Shown here one piece after another: positions 37,566 through 49,535 of a DNA stretch of 64,000 nucleotides. Position numbers and translations under genes: made by a program. Origin of the DNA: Silurus meridionalis (taxonomy: Eukaryota > Chordata > Actinopteri > Siluriformes > Siluridae); the NCBI RefSeq assembly GCF_014805685.1, contig NC_060893.1:9398773-9462772 (forward strand), in the 5' to 3' direction. How positions within the stretch are numbered: position 1 is the stretch's first letter; each line of letters begins with the position of its first letter. The notes below the pieces were generated by a model. The model did no database searches, was not told the DNA's origin, and worked only from the letters and a program-made list of their open reading frames with translations.

Positions 37566-38071
37566 CGTGTATATTTTATTTGGTGTTCTGTTTTCCTACA
37601 ATTTTACCACATTCCTTCATTTACCCTTCATTTACCCTACCATACATCATCCATAACTTGTACACAGTCTTGTGTACCCCTGTCCCATTCCTCTAACACA
37701 ATGTGTTCTAGTATAGCTGTGTACCACTATGTAGTTTTATCGGGGTAAGTTCTAGGAGGTTTCTAAACAAATATATAAAGTCTATTCAATAGACATTTAT
37801 TGGCAAACATACTAACCATTTATTATAATTTGTGCTTTTTGTGTCAAGCTATGATTTTACCTTAATGTTTCCTTGTTAGCATCTTAAATGTTGCATCAGT
37901 CTGTAACGTCTATATCAGGGGTCACCAACCTTTTTGACACCAAGAGCTACTTCTGGAGTACCGACTAATGTGAAGGGCTACCAGTTTAATACACAATTCT
38001 GAAATAATAAATTTGCTCAATTTACCTTTAAATATATGTTATTATTAATAATTAATGATATTCATCTATAT

Positions 38072-39103
38072 CAGTGGTGTCAAACTCGATTGCACAGGGG
38101 GCCAAAACATAAAGCACACTTCAGGTCGCGGGGCGAACAGGATAAACATTTATTGAACACACTAAAACTAAATGTTTTTTTTAACATAAATATGAATAAA
38201 TAGAGACAGGAATATTATTCCACAATAAAACAACTTAAACTTTAAATAACTTAAAATATTTTGCTCTCCATAAAAATATATCCAGTCAAAATTATACAAG
38301 TTAGAAATATGAACATGAACAAATCAATATAAATTGTGCTTTTAGGTAAACGTTAAAATAACAACAAATCAAAACAATCAGATTTCTTTGCTCTTATGCC
38401 ATTTTATAAAACTTTAAATACCTTAAAATATTTTGCTCTCCATAAAAATATCTCCAGTCAAACACAAGACGTCTTACACTTTCATCATGCAGCTCTTCAG
38501 AAACTCTCCCTCTGTAAATAACCGGCTGATGTGACTGATTTCTGACTCCGTTTTCACACCAGCTTCACTTTGTGATTTTGCTCTGGTGAAAAACGTCTGC
38601 TGAAATGTCAGATTCTTCTTTAACTCTTCTACTTTCTGTATCTTCTGCTCTGCATTCAGGTTTTTCAGCTTCTCCTGATGTTTTGTCTCGTAGTTCAGTC
38701 TTATATTCAATTCCTTAATTACAGCCACATTCGCTCCACTAATAAGAGTGTTTATTAGTGTTTACCGGAAGTGTCAGTAAACATCTACTCAGAATCCCAT
38801 CGGTATTGAAAGGCTCTGTTTTCAGAATCCACCTTTCTCTTTACCATTGTGTCGGGCTTCACAATAACTGTACAATAGAGTTAAATACATCAACAGATGC
38901 TCGACTTGATTGATGTTCCCAGGTAGCCTAACGTTCGGTAAAGCAGCTGAAGCGCTGCATTATGGGATCTGCAGTTTGTGTTAATCAGCGCTTCAAATCG
39001 CCGGGACATTAATAACAATAATAATAGATCTATATAAAATCATCTCGCAGGCCGGATATAATTTTACGTCGGGCCGGATTTGACACTGAGTTTAACACCC
39101 CTG
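38072..39103. mobile_element. hAT element nested in another hAT element
   Basis: Ends cagtggtgtcaaactcg and reversed caggggtgttaaactcag. Flanked by atctatat (38064-38071) and atctatgt (39104-39111), an 8-bp duplication with one mismatch. It keeps an 84-codon minus-strand fragment of a Charlie/GTF2IRD2-type transposase. The terminal sequence resembles the element at 27394-27800, so the two are related. Confidence 0.88.
38474..38728 (-). pseudogene. hAT (GTF2IRD2/Charlie-type) transposase fragment
   Basis: Includes RLNYETKHQEKLKNLN, then KNLTFQQTFFTRAKSQSEA and LFTEGEFLKSCMM. This is the segment after the BED-type zinc finger in hAT transposases related to GTF2IRD2. No zinc finger, catalytic residues or dimerisation domain remain. 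Confidence 0.7.
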
Positions 39104-39264
39104 ATCTATGTGAAGACACTGATCATGTTAATGATTTCTCACAATAATTATCAACAATGATTTAACAAGGAAGGAAACCTCTATTTTTAGAAAAGGCCCG
39201 CGGGCGACTCATGTGGTCCTTGTGGGCAACCTGGTGCCAACGGGCACCATGTTGGTGACCCCTG

Positions 39265-40299
39265 GTCTATATAAACAATAATCCTTTTCTCGTCCCTATT
39301 TTCTCAGATAGGCCCTATTATTTTCTGGCTATTACCTTGTATCTTCAGGATTCGATTAAGTATTCTTTTTGCTTTCCTCGAACATTAAACCTGATCCAGG
39401 GGTGGGCGAAAAAACCTCTTTTGCTAATTATGAGGAAAAATGTCCACCCTGCCAGCACTTTGTGGGAACAAGGTGTCATCCTGGTTTTGTACATGAATAG
39501 GTTGGTATTCGCAACTGAGTCTGGTTCCCTCAAGTATTTTTGCTTTTACCATCTAAGGGAGATTTTTCTCATCCTGTTGCTACTGGCATGCTCATTTGGG
39601 ATACATTTATGGGGAATATTAAAAGCACTATACAAATAAAATTACATTGAACATGTTTTTTACTTTGACATTACAGTGGTATTGCATTGCCTTTTATCAA
39701 CTGACAAATATTAATTTGTACCACAGACAAATATTATGTTGTAGAAACATCTAACATCCCATCAGTAAAAACGAGATGCACATAAGTAAAATTACTTTAA
39801 CGCTAATCATTACTTCATCACAGATGAAAAATTCGGTTGCAGGTAAATACTAAAGAGTGGCTTAAATTAATATCAATAAAAACATAACTATATTTTTAAG
39901 CAGCATTTTGGTTAGTAGATATAATAGATCGGCTTCTTTGCAAAACAATGTTTCAGAAACCATGGACTGTTTCAACAGTCACAATTTTTCACTTGGTTAC
40001 ATTACAATATAAAGTGATTATTTTCCTGTATAAAGTAAGCCTCGGCTCAACACTGTTTAGGTAATGAGCTAATTGCATATACTGTGTACAGAAGTATAAC
40101 CAACATCTTTTTAATAGAACAATAGTGTGTTTTTGTTTTTATTTACAGGATGTCACAAAAATCCATACATATAGTTAAGAGTTCCAGCACCACGTCACTT
40201 GTCAGTGAATGCTGAAAGATGCCATTTTTTGATTGGTCTACAACGCTTCCACTCCTGTTAGCAGCAGTGTTGTGTGTTATTTGTGCTTATTATGTACAA
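39265..40299. other. Intergenic, LINE/SINE-like tail, no gene
   Basis: Downstream of RESF1. At 39620-39650 'aaaagcactatacaaataaa' resembles the 3' end of L2-clade LINEs and their SINEs, so the upstream 300 bases including the frame at 39337-39639 may be LINE debris. The remainder is AT-rich without signal. Confidence 0.45.
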
Positions 40300-43200
40300 T
40301 TAGACAGAAATGTTCTGATTTTTTTTTTCATATTTCTTCTTGAACTCTTGGAATGTACTGAGCCCAGACGTGTTTGGCAGGGTTGGGGTAGATTTGAGGC
40401 ACTGTTTCTTCCTGGGGCTGTCACACCAAGTACCTACCAGATAGAACAAAACACTAATTGATCAGCTGCGATCCACTGCTAAAAAAAAAAAATAAAAATA
40501 ATAATAATAATAATAATAAACCTGATATGGCCCATTTCCTTTTAATCAGTAGCATACTTTTATCTTTGGAGCCTATTAATAAATTATAAAAAAAAAAAGA
40601 CAAGTTGGGGAAAAAGGTATATTAGCCATTAAATTGAAGCATCCGAGTAGGAATAAGAGACATTTAAAAGGATGTAATACTTACCACTATCTGCGCTCAC
40701 GGACTGATTGGCTTCCATAGATGAACTGCCTTCTAATATGTTGAAAGATGCTGGCAGAACTCCGAAATTCAAGGCCACACCTGTATTTAACTTATTTTTA
40801 CTTGTACTATTGGGCTGAGCCGGATCAAAAGAAGTCTTTATTAGTTCATTTGTGTTATTTGCAGAATTACATTTCCTCCTGAAATTAAACGATGAAAAAA
40901 ATGTATTCCGTTTCAGCTTCATTATTTTATCCTTTCTGGTAGAACTGATTTTTTTCCTTGGTTTTTTCTTGGATTGACTGGTGGCTGTCTTTTTCTGATT
41001 GTCAGCTGATGCCAAAGATAATGTACTCCCATTATTTACTTTAGGCTGATTTTGTGCACTTTCTTCATGACATGGCAAAGTAGTAATCAGATCAAAAGAT
41101 GTAGTTTTAATCACAGAGTTATCTGCAGCATAAAGGTTTGATTCTGGTGCTTTTGCATGTTTTAGCTTTTTTGACCTTCTGTTATTAGATGGCCTTAATA
41201 AAACAGAGGTCTTCTTCTGGGAATTCCAGTATTTATTCCCACCAGAACCTATTTTTACATTAATTGTTTTGGGAGGAATAGGCACCTTATCTGATGATGT
41301 GAACATAGAAATATTTTTCTTTTGTTTCACCCGAGAGGTGCCATATAATGCAAGGTTTATTTGTGCATCTCCTGTTTTGATCTCAGGCATGGTGATTTCT
41401 TTTTGATGATCTCTGCGATGTTTCTTGCCTGTTGTGGACTTGTGTAAAGTGCATCGTTTTAGTGGTTTTTCTATCAACTGCATAGACACTGAATTGGCCA
41501 ATTCCAGTACATCTTCATAATTTGTGATGACATCCACAATCTCAAACTCATCCATGCTGGCATCATCATCAATAGGTGAGGCAACATGTTTTTTTCCAGT
41601 CAGACCTCTGTATGCAAATCTATTCTTTGCCTTTCTGGTTTTTCTTAGCTCACGATTGTCCATATCAGTGAGCTGACAAGTGTTGTGGAAAGGATGCCTG
41701 TGCTTAGCTGAATTTAACCCATTCACACCTATGCCAAAGGTTACAGCATCAGCCTTTATCTCACACTTGCAATTTCCTCTATTTCTGTAGCCCAAAGCTT
41801 GGAACCATTTAGCAAGACAACAGTAGTTCTCCACTTGGCAATTGATTTTAATTGTATTGCTCTTTTTATCAAATTCAATTGCAGGGTCCACTTGCTTTTT
41901 ATCCTTGTCAAATGATTCAGCAGTGGCTTGACCCTTGCTGTCAGTCAAAATTTTAGCATCTTCTTTTTGTATGTTGTGCACCTCTTCATCTGGCTCATCA
42001 GTAAACAATCTTTGCGCTTTCTCTGGTGGAAGGACGCTCACTTTGACAGAAACGCAGTCTGCAATATCAGTTTTCTCCAGTAAAGTTGTCATGTGTGTAC
42101 TGAGGGGTTGGATCAAGTTCCCAGGTTTTGTAAAGCTGTCACTGACATCAGATGATTGTGTACTTAACGAAACTTGCAAAGGTGCCTCATTTTTATCCTC
42201 TGATGTATTTGTTTTTTCTGATGGCACACATTCCATTAACACATTTTTCAGAGTCATACTATCTTGTCCTGCTGTCTTTTTGACAGAACATTTATTTTTG
42301 ACATCCATGGCAGTGTGTCCTCTGATTTTGTCACTTGAGTTCATTTGCTGCTCAGTCGGTAACGGTTTGCTCTGCTCCTCTTCACCACTTTGTGCCTTAT
42401 TACATGCCTTTATCGTTTCATTTGTAGTGTCCTGCATGTTGTCCAGCTCTTTCTTTGGCAATCCTTTGTCAGGGGGTTTGGGTTTGCAGTGCAAAGTCAT
42501 TAAGGATGACACACAATCAGGTTTCTGGTCAGTATCATTGAGATTCTCACTGAGATTTAACCAGGACGATGTGTACACCATCTTGGGTGGTGTAAAGCAG
42601 TGTTCTAAAATGTGAAAACTTGATTCAGATTCCTTTAGTCTCTCTCTTGAAACTGCCTGGAGTATTACAGAATTGTCTGTTCCACAGTGAAGTCTGACTT
42701 CTTTCATGGTGTTGACATACATTTTTGATCTTGCGGCACTACATAAATCTTTATGATTCCCATTCCAATACAACTTTAGAATCTCACTAAAAAGGTCAGT
42801 AAAAGGCATGTCCTTCTGCTGCCTTTTTTGCTTCTGCTCTAAGACAGTCACCAAGGTGTGCAATTTCTGAAGAGTCCACTCAGTTACAGGTATAGTAGAC
42901 AAGTTATCCATTCTAGTTTTGATGCTCACAGAATTTCTGTCAATCACTCTAGCATCATATCCTCTGGGAAATTTAGCACTACGGTTATCACCACCACCAT
43001 GAGGGAATGAGGACAATATTTCACTCTGACCAGAAACGTTATTATTCTCATCAGGCCCACCCATCACGCAATCAAGTATTTCAGTGGCTAGTACAGATTT
43101 TGATGATGATTTCTTTGTTTGTGATGTATTATCATTTATTCCTGCACCTCTTTCATTTGTTGATTGTAAAACCTGTGGAATGTGAGGTTGATAGTCAGCC

Positions 43201-43703
43201 TTATTGGGTACAAAGCTCGTTTCAAGGCTTATCTCCTTTTTGTTTAGGTTCTTTGAAAATGTAACACCTTCCACCACCTTTTGAGTCAATGGTGTAACAA
43301 CAGAAATAGCTTCCTGAGGCGCATACTTCTGCTGATTGATATCTTTGGCCATACAGGCATTTTGTTGACGAAGTCTGAATATTTGATCCTTCGCTACAAT
43401 AGCACCAAAGTGTCCAACATCAGCAAAGAATCCCAGAGAGGTGGTGTCTTCAGGTAAATTCGAAGTAATTTCCACAAGCTGCTGGTGACTGTATAGATTG
43501 TTCTTCCAGCTTCCACCAAGATTATTCACAACAATTAAATGTGACACAGACTGCTGGGGTACATTGATGGTAGAGACAGAAGATGGATTTTGGTGTTCGA
43601 AGGGGGAAGAATTGAACTGAAATGGGCATTTTTGAAGCAGGGGTTGTTCACCTGCTTTCCCATTTGTTTGTAACATGTTTTGAGACTGTAAAAAGGTTTT
43701 CAT
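40300..43703 (-). CDS. resf1: RESF1-like (retroelement silencing factor 1), large-exon protein
   Basis: Two exons: a 3-kb exon (40685-43728, acceptor ctttcag) and a terminal one (40300-40433). The donor at 40684 and the acceptor at 40434 join in phase 1. From the ATG at 43703 this gives about 1050 residues. No enzyme domain is visible. Features: a Gln/Asn/Ser-rich N-terminus, WTLQKLHTLVTVLEQKQ near residue 275 and EILKLYWNGNHKDLCSAARS near 310, a central acidic/Ser-rich part, KWFQALGYRNRGNCKCEI near 650, basic clusters near 915 (KKKPRKK), and a C-terminus with LSTFQEFKKKYEKK. One huge exon plus a small last exon, and closeness to AMN1 and ETFBKMT, fit vertebrate RESF1, which helps SETDB1-dependent repression of retroelements. 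I could not align it, so the name rests on layout, synteny and partial motif recall. 5' exons are not located. Confidence 0.6.
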
Positions 43704-43728
43704 TCTTCCAAGGTTATGATGATGCAAC

Positions 43729-44470
43729 CTGAAAGAGTGGGCATAGAAATATTTTTTGTGTATAAACATAAAATCTAGACAGAAATAGTGCTTCAATAAT
43801 AAACTACTTTAATAAATCAAATATCATAAATAAACAGTCACAGAATAAAATTCTAAATGGATGTCTTTTTAAAAAAAAAGAAAGTAACAAACTTGTAATT
43901 TGCATACTGACAGAGCTGTGTTCTTATTGTTAAGTACCAAATTTTGGGGTGGCAACAGCTCGAAATGCAGCCACCCTATCATTTTACTGTATCTTTTCTA
44001 TAATAATATTCCATTTTGTGTTTTATGTATTTAAAAAAATAAATTACATTGCTGCTATTCTGATTCCTGAAATTTTATCTCCAACGACATTTTCAGCAGC
44101 TTATACAATGAATGTCTATAAGAAACCCAACCTAAATTTACTTAAATATACATTTTTACCACTGTATTTCACCTTCAAATTAAATGATATTACATTTTAA
44201 GCATCTTTTCACATTTAACTACAATTTTTGTATTTTTTTATTTATAAAAGTCTGTTATAAATATTTTGGTGTCAAAATTGGCAAAGATTTTAAGTTTACA
44301 TTGACTTCAGCTGAAATTAAGTTAAAGCAAGTTGGAGAATCCAAAAAGTCAATTCTTAAAGTTGCTTTGTTTGTCAGCAGAATAAATAGCCAAGCATAAG
44401 GATCCAACTGACTACGTTTATATTCATGAAATTGGAGTAATCCTGAGTAGATTGATGCAGATAGCTGACA
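43729..44470 (-). other. Intron or 5' region of the RESF1-like gene
   Basis: A clean acceptor ends at 43729-43730, so at least one 5' exon lies at higher coordinates, which I cannot identify. The sequence is AT-rich. The frames at 43949-44482 carry no domain. Confidence 0.45.
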
Positions 44471-45894
44471 ATCATCAATCATGTAGGCATGTCTAGTTCC
44501 AGAGATCCTGTTTGGAGATGGTACAAAGTTCCATCACTGCAGCCCTCCAGTGATTTAGGCTTTATAGTGGAGTGGCTAAACAGAATCCTCTACTCAGTCC
44601 AAAGCTTATGGAAGCCCACTGAAGGACTCTCAGACTGTGTGAAATAAAATTCCCTAGAATGATGTAACCAAGGTTGTAACCAACTGTTTAGCCTATTTTC
44701 TAAACATTATGGAAATCAGACACTGCTCATCACCTGCACAAAACCATTTTAGCAGTAAAGCAGGATGGTGGGAGGATCATGCTGTGGGGTGTCCTTCTGT
44801 AACGGACAGGGCAACTGATCAGTGTTGAGAAAACGCTGAAGGGAGTAAAGTGCAGAAAATAAAAACCTCAATCAACCTCAAACCTGAAAGTGACTGTCCA
44901 TCTGACCTGACCGGTGGTGGACAGTAATGAAGTAAATGTTATTCGTTACTGTACTTAAGTAGTTTTTAGGCATATATATATCAAATATTTCCGTTTGGGA
45001 AGGCTTACCTTAACTTTACTACATTTTAAAGTAAATTATCTTAACTACATTTTACAAAATTAGTCGTTCCTTTTTAAATGGATAAAAACTTAATTGGGCA
45101 AGCATGCCGCAAGCCACCAATCAAGTAAAGCACGCGCTCTGTTTTAAACCTGTTTTGATTGTCACTTTGTAGTAAGTTTTTTTTCTCAATTGCACGTTTG
45201 TGTCAATTATTTTATCATTTCACGGCCAATGAACCTGGTCGTGACTTGGAATGTGCACCCACCACCCCGAAAAGTACCCTCACTCATACACTCAGAAAGG
45301 AGGGGTGGGGGTTGGGTGACTTCCCATCAGTAAGGAGAGCTGAATCGAAATTTAAATTATGGATGACAAAAAAGGTGGTCTAAACCCTCAGAAGAAAATT
45401 CAGAAAAAAGAGAAAAGCAGTACTAGGTATCCTGCAAAAGATAAAAGGTGTATATGCAGCTCGATTACTCATCTGGTTATGAGGATATTATAAGCTAATA
45501 TATATAAAGAAATGGGGTAATAACTGTATCTCACTTTATGCTGTGTTGCCTGCCATGCTTTTATGCACAGAGCAACTATGTTTCTTTTAGCTTGCATAAC
45601 ATTATACTTTATAGTATGTAATTTATCATAATGTGTGCAGCAACAAAACAATTACAAACTAACTAGTCTAGTTGGATTGTAGTTAAACTAGCACTTTGAT
45701 TGATTTGGTTACCTTTAATTGAGGTGATGTTTCTGTGATTTTACTAAATAGGTCCTAAACTGAGTCCAATAAGGAAAATCTCCAGTGCTAGCTTAAAAGG
45801 CTAATTTCAAAAACATATTAAAAGGATAAGTCCAGTCGTGAAATATAAGTCCTCGCTACTAAATATTTCACAGTCAGCTGTTAGTGGTATTATA

Positions 45895-46498
45895 ACAAAG
45901 TAGAAGTGATTGACAGCAACTCGGACACGAAGTGGTAGGCCACGTAAAATCACAGAGAATGTCAGCAGATGCTGAGATGCCTAGTGCACAGGGGTCGCCA
46001 ACTTTCTGCAGAGTCAATAGCTACAGATTTTTAAACTTTATGTGGCCTTTAGATTAGTTCAAGAACAGTGCGTAGAGAGCTTCGCGGAATGGGTTTCCAT
46101 AGTCGAGCAGCTGCATCTAAACCTTACATAACCAAGTGCAATGTAAAGCAGTGGAGACGTGTTTTCTGGAGCGACAAATCACGCTTCACTCGCTGGCAAT
46201 CCGATGGAAGAGACTGGGTTTGGCAGCTTCCAGGAGAATGGTAATTGTCTGACTGCAGGAGTTGGGCTCGGCCCCATCATTCCAGTGAAAGGAACTCTTA
46301 ATGCTTCAGCATACCAAGACATTTTGACCAAGCCATGCTCCCAGCTTTGTGGGAACAGTTAGGGGACAGCCCGTTCCTGTTCCAACGTGACTGCGCACCA
46401 GTGCACAAAGCAATTTATTCTTAATTAAGAATTGGATGTTACTCAAGTTCATTTGCATGTGAAGGCATACAAATGAATACTTTTGGCAATATAGTGTA
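45895..46498 (+). pseudogene. Tc1 transposase relic
   Basis: Across frames: RELRGMGFHSRAAASKPY, then WRRVFWSDKSRFTRWQSDGR with the DE-type catalytic region, and LWEQLGDSPFLFQRDCAPVH with the second catalytic Asp block. It ends with 'cttttggcaatatagtgta', the terminus of a common fish Tc1 family. The left terminus and the last third of the gene are missing. Confidence 0.75.
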
Positions 46499-47363
46499 CA
46501 GTGGAACCTCGGGTTACGAATTTAATTCGTTCCGGTACTTTATTCGTAACCTGAAAAGTTCGTATCCCGATACAAATTTCCCCATAATAATGAACAGAAA
46601 CTTCGGTAATTCGTTCTGGACAACCAAAAATATTATTTAAATAAAAATAAAGCCAATATTCACTAATATTATTTACTTTTAACATGTTATATTAAAATTA
46701 TACCACATTAAAACATACAAAAGAGGAAAAGATCTTTACCGGTACTTTCCTTTGAGAAGACTCGCTGCAGGAGACGACGTCAGAGAAGGGGAGGAGGGAG
46801 AGTTATTGTTTGAAGGAGAATCTTATTATATTATATTATATTATATTATTATATATTATTATATATTATATTATAGAATATTAAAGACAGTGTTATTAAC
46901 ACTAACGCTGAGACAATTGTTGCATTAGAGGAAAATGAGAGCTGTTTCTTTAAGGCTACTATCAGTTGGTATTGAAGTCCAGAGTGAAATTCATTATGGG
47001 TATTGTACTGGAAAAGACTGTAACCCTGCTAATCTATCTTCATAAAAACAAGTAAAGTGGTTATGCATCGGCTAATGTTGTCCATCTCATCATTCCACGA
47101 GCATCAACTAACGAGTTGTTACGCTGCTGCCGGAAAAGTTCAAGCGGATAAGTAACACGATGCTCGCTAGGGACACAGGACGCTAACTGATGTGACGAGC
47201 TGCGTGGATAGAGCAAAAACAACCAACTTGCCTGGGATTTTTTGGTGAGCGACGTTCGTATCCCGATATATTGTTCGTAACCAGGGGCAAAAATTTTGAT
47301 GAACTGCGATTCGTAACCTGAATTATACGTATGCCGGGGCGTTCGTAACCCGAGGTTCCACTG
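46499..47363. mobile_element. Complete pogo/Tigger-like non-autonomous element (865 bp)
   Basis: Both ends read cagtggaacctcgggttacg. Flanking TA is at 46497-46498 and 47364-47365. Subterminal palindromic-like parts repeat 'ttcgtaacc' in both orientations, as in this group. No transposase frame. It landed at the end of the Tc1 relic. It is a different family from the element at 8835-9735, though the first 11 terminal bases are identical. Confidence 0.88.
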
Positions 47364-47379
47364 TATATGTTGTTTGTAT

Positions 47380-47640
47380 CTTATGGATACAATTAGCCAA
47401 GGAGTTGTATCGATCTTAGTTCTGAGATATATAAATGCATTTAGGGTGATATTTATACATGAAAGGGAGCTCTCAAAAATGTATCCAAATTTGTGGAATG
47501 CTCTGAGAATATGTCCTACACACCCAGTGACGGTAGCTGAAACAGAAAGGAGCGTTTAGAAGCTGAAACCAATCATTGTGGAAGATGTTGGTCATTGTGT
47601 GGTTCAACCAGGGCATTATTTAAGCTAGAACCACCATTTC
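47380..47640 (+). pseudogene. hAT C-terminal dimerisation fragment
   Basis: The 61-codon frame ends MYPNLWNALRICPTHPVTVA followed by ETERSV, then a stop. This corresponds to the hATC dimerisation domain pattern 'YPNLW..LRI...PVTVA..ERSFSKLK'. The rest of the transposase is missing. It probably belongs to the surrounding hAT element. Confidence 0.65.
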
Positions 47641-48114
47641 CGGTTGATGATATCTACTTAGCACAAACATACAGTTAAGTGTCAGTACAACAGCAAGCAG
47701 AACATTTTGAGGGGAATAAATGATTGAAAAAAGTCATTGAAAATAATGTTTTAGGCTCATGATAATTTATTAGATATCAAACAGTGTTTAACTCATTATT
47801 ATCATTCAATAACCAGATAGGTGTGCTAAGAGTAACAGAGTCGTTTCACATAAACTCAGTTAATTAAGCAAGAGTCTTGTGCTAAAAACAGAAGTTTCAA
47901 GTTTATTTCTATAGTGTTTTTCACAATGGACATTGTCCAAGTAATATTTTATCTACTGTAACTCTACTTTTACTCAAGTAAATGCTGCACGTACTTTGTC
48001 TACCCCTAAACCTGACCAATCTTAAGAATTTGCTATGAAGAAATGCCCCAATCCAGGTATGCATAGCTTGTTGCATCATAACCAAAAAGAGGCAATTACT
48101 GTCATCGGTATTTC

Positions 48115-48960
48115 AACTACAGTATCTCAAGTGATTGCATCCCTCACATTTCCACAACCATTTTTTAGTTGATCTTCTCAATAGAGAATACCATAGAAAT
48201 GAAAATTGGATATACTTTAGAGTAGTCAGTGTGTAGCTTGTATTGCAGTTCCTAAAAATAACATACAGCCATTATTGTTAAAATAGCTGGCAACAAAAGT
48301 GAGTACACAGTAAGTGAACATGTCAAATCTGTGTACAAAATGTCAATATTTTGTGTAAGCACCAATGTTATCTAGCACTGCCTTAATCCTCCTGGGCATG
48401 GAATTCACCAGAGCTGCACTGGTTGTTGCTGGGATCCGCTTCCACTCCATAATGACAGCAGGGAGCTCCTGGAAATTAAACACATGGCACTTCTCCACCT
48501 TCCGCTTGAGGATACCCCACAGGCGCTCAGTAGGGTTCAGGTCTGGAGACATACTTGGCCACTCCATCACCTTCACCTTCAGATTCCTCAGCGATGCAGT
48601 TGTCATCTTGGCGGAGTGTTTGAGTCGTTTTCATGTTGGAAATCTTCTGTTTCACCTAGTTTCTGAAGGGCACCATGTCCTGCTACAGAATGTCACAGTA
48701 CATGTTGGAATCCATGTTTCCCTCAATGTGGTTCCCTCACATGCTCCCCAGTACCAGCAGCAGTCATGCAGCCCCAGACCATGATGCTCTCACCACCATG
48801 CTTGACTGTAGGCAAGACAATTTTTTTGGTACTCCTCACCAGGGCAATGCTACACATGCTGGACACCATCTGAGCCAAACTAGTTTATCTTAGTCTCATC
48901 AGATCACAGGACATGGTTCCAGTAATTCAAGTTCTCAGACAGGTTAGATGGCAGTGGAGT
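48115..48960 (-). pseudogene. Tc1 transposase, C-terminal part
   Basis: The minus-strand frame at 48343-48606 includes VMEWPSMSPDLNPTERLWGI, the third catalytic block of Tc1 transposases, then LKRKVEKCHVFNFQELPAVI and the C-terminus. Upstream on the minus strand (48607-48950) the sequence continues in other frames. The flank 'cagtatctcaagtgattgc' near 48121 resembles its terminal repeat. It abuts an RTE-like LINE fragment near 48960. Confidence 0.8.
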
Positions 48961-48964
48961 TTTT

Positions 48965-49535
48965 AACCAGATTGTTGAACAATATTTTGGAAGGTGAGAG
49001 GATGCCTGAGGAATGGAGAAGGAGTGTGCCGGTACCAATTTTTAAGAATAAGGCAGATGTGTAGACCTACAGTAACTACTGGGAAATAAAGTTGATCAAT
49101 CACACTATAAAGTTATGGGAAAGAGTTGTGGAAGCCAGGCTGATAAAAGATGTGACCATCTGTGAGCAAAAGTATGGTTTCATACCAAGGAAGAGCACTA
49201 CAGACGCAATATTTGCTTTAAGAATGTTGATGGAGAAGTATAGAGAAGGTCAGAAAGAGTTGCATTGTGTGTTTGTGGATTTAGAGAAAGCGTACGACAG
49301 GGTGCCGAGAGAGGAGTTGGGGTATTGTATGAGAAAGTCTGGTGTGGCAGAAAAGTATGTGAGGGTGGTGCAGGACATGTATGAGGACAGTGTGACAGCA
49401 GTGAAGTGTGCAGTAGGAAAGTCAGACTGGTTCGAGGTGGAGGCTGGACTACATCAAGGATTGGCTCTGAGCCCTTTCCTGTTTGCAGTGGTGATGGACA
49501 GGTTGACGAACGAGGTCAGACAGGAGTCTCTGTGG
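48965..49535 (+). pseudogene. RTE-like LINE reverse transcriptase fragment
   Basis: The 154-codon frame at 49092-49556 carries NHTIKLWERVVEARLIKDVT, GFIPRKSTTDAIFALRMLME, CVFVDLEKAYDRVPREEL and AGLHQGLALSPFLFAVVMDR, the middle blocks of a non-LTR reverse transcriptase. It ends just before the catalytic FADD motif, where a different LINE begins. The family has Ser in the block HQGSALSP, but here it reads HQGLALSP. Confidence 0.85.

Larger units (their letters stand above)
37916..39264. mobile_element. hAT element (1349 bp) with perfect 8-bp duplication
   Basis: Ends caggggtcaccaacc and, reversed on the right, caggggtcaccaacatgg. Flanked by gtctatat at 37908-37915 and again at 39265-39272. It holds a second hAT element at 38072-39103, so its own length is only about 310 bp: a short non-autonomous element used as a target. 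Confidence 0.9.
44912..48008. mobile_element. hAT element holding other transposons
   Basis: Left end cggtggtggacagtaatgaa, with 'gtacttaagtag' further in. The reversed right end reads taggggtagacaaagtacg. Flanked by gacctgac (44904-44911) and aacctgac (48009-48016), an 8-bp duplication with one mismatch. Inside are a Tc1 relic, a pogo-like element and, at 47380-47620, a hAT dimerisation fragment (YPNLWNALRI and ETERSV). Confidence 0.65.
44480..48130 (+). pseudogene. Tc1 copy split by a hAT insertion
   Basis: The left part (44480-44911) carries, around 44755-44800, frames like KQDGGRIMLWGV, the Tc1 transposase block around the second catalytic Asp. The right part (48017-48130) continues with sequence that reads as the C-terminal tail. 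The two are separated by the element at 44912-48008. Stops and frameshifts throughout. Confidence 0.6.

Noticed and set aside
41935..42615. 226-codon plus-strand ORF
   Set aside because: It is the antisense shadow of the large RESF1-like exon, with Ser/Cys/Leu-rich composition typical of such shadows.
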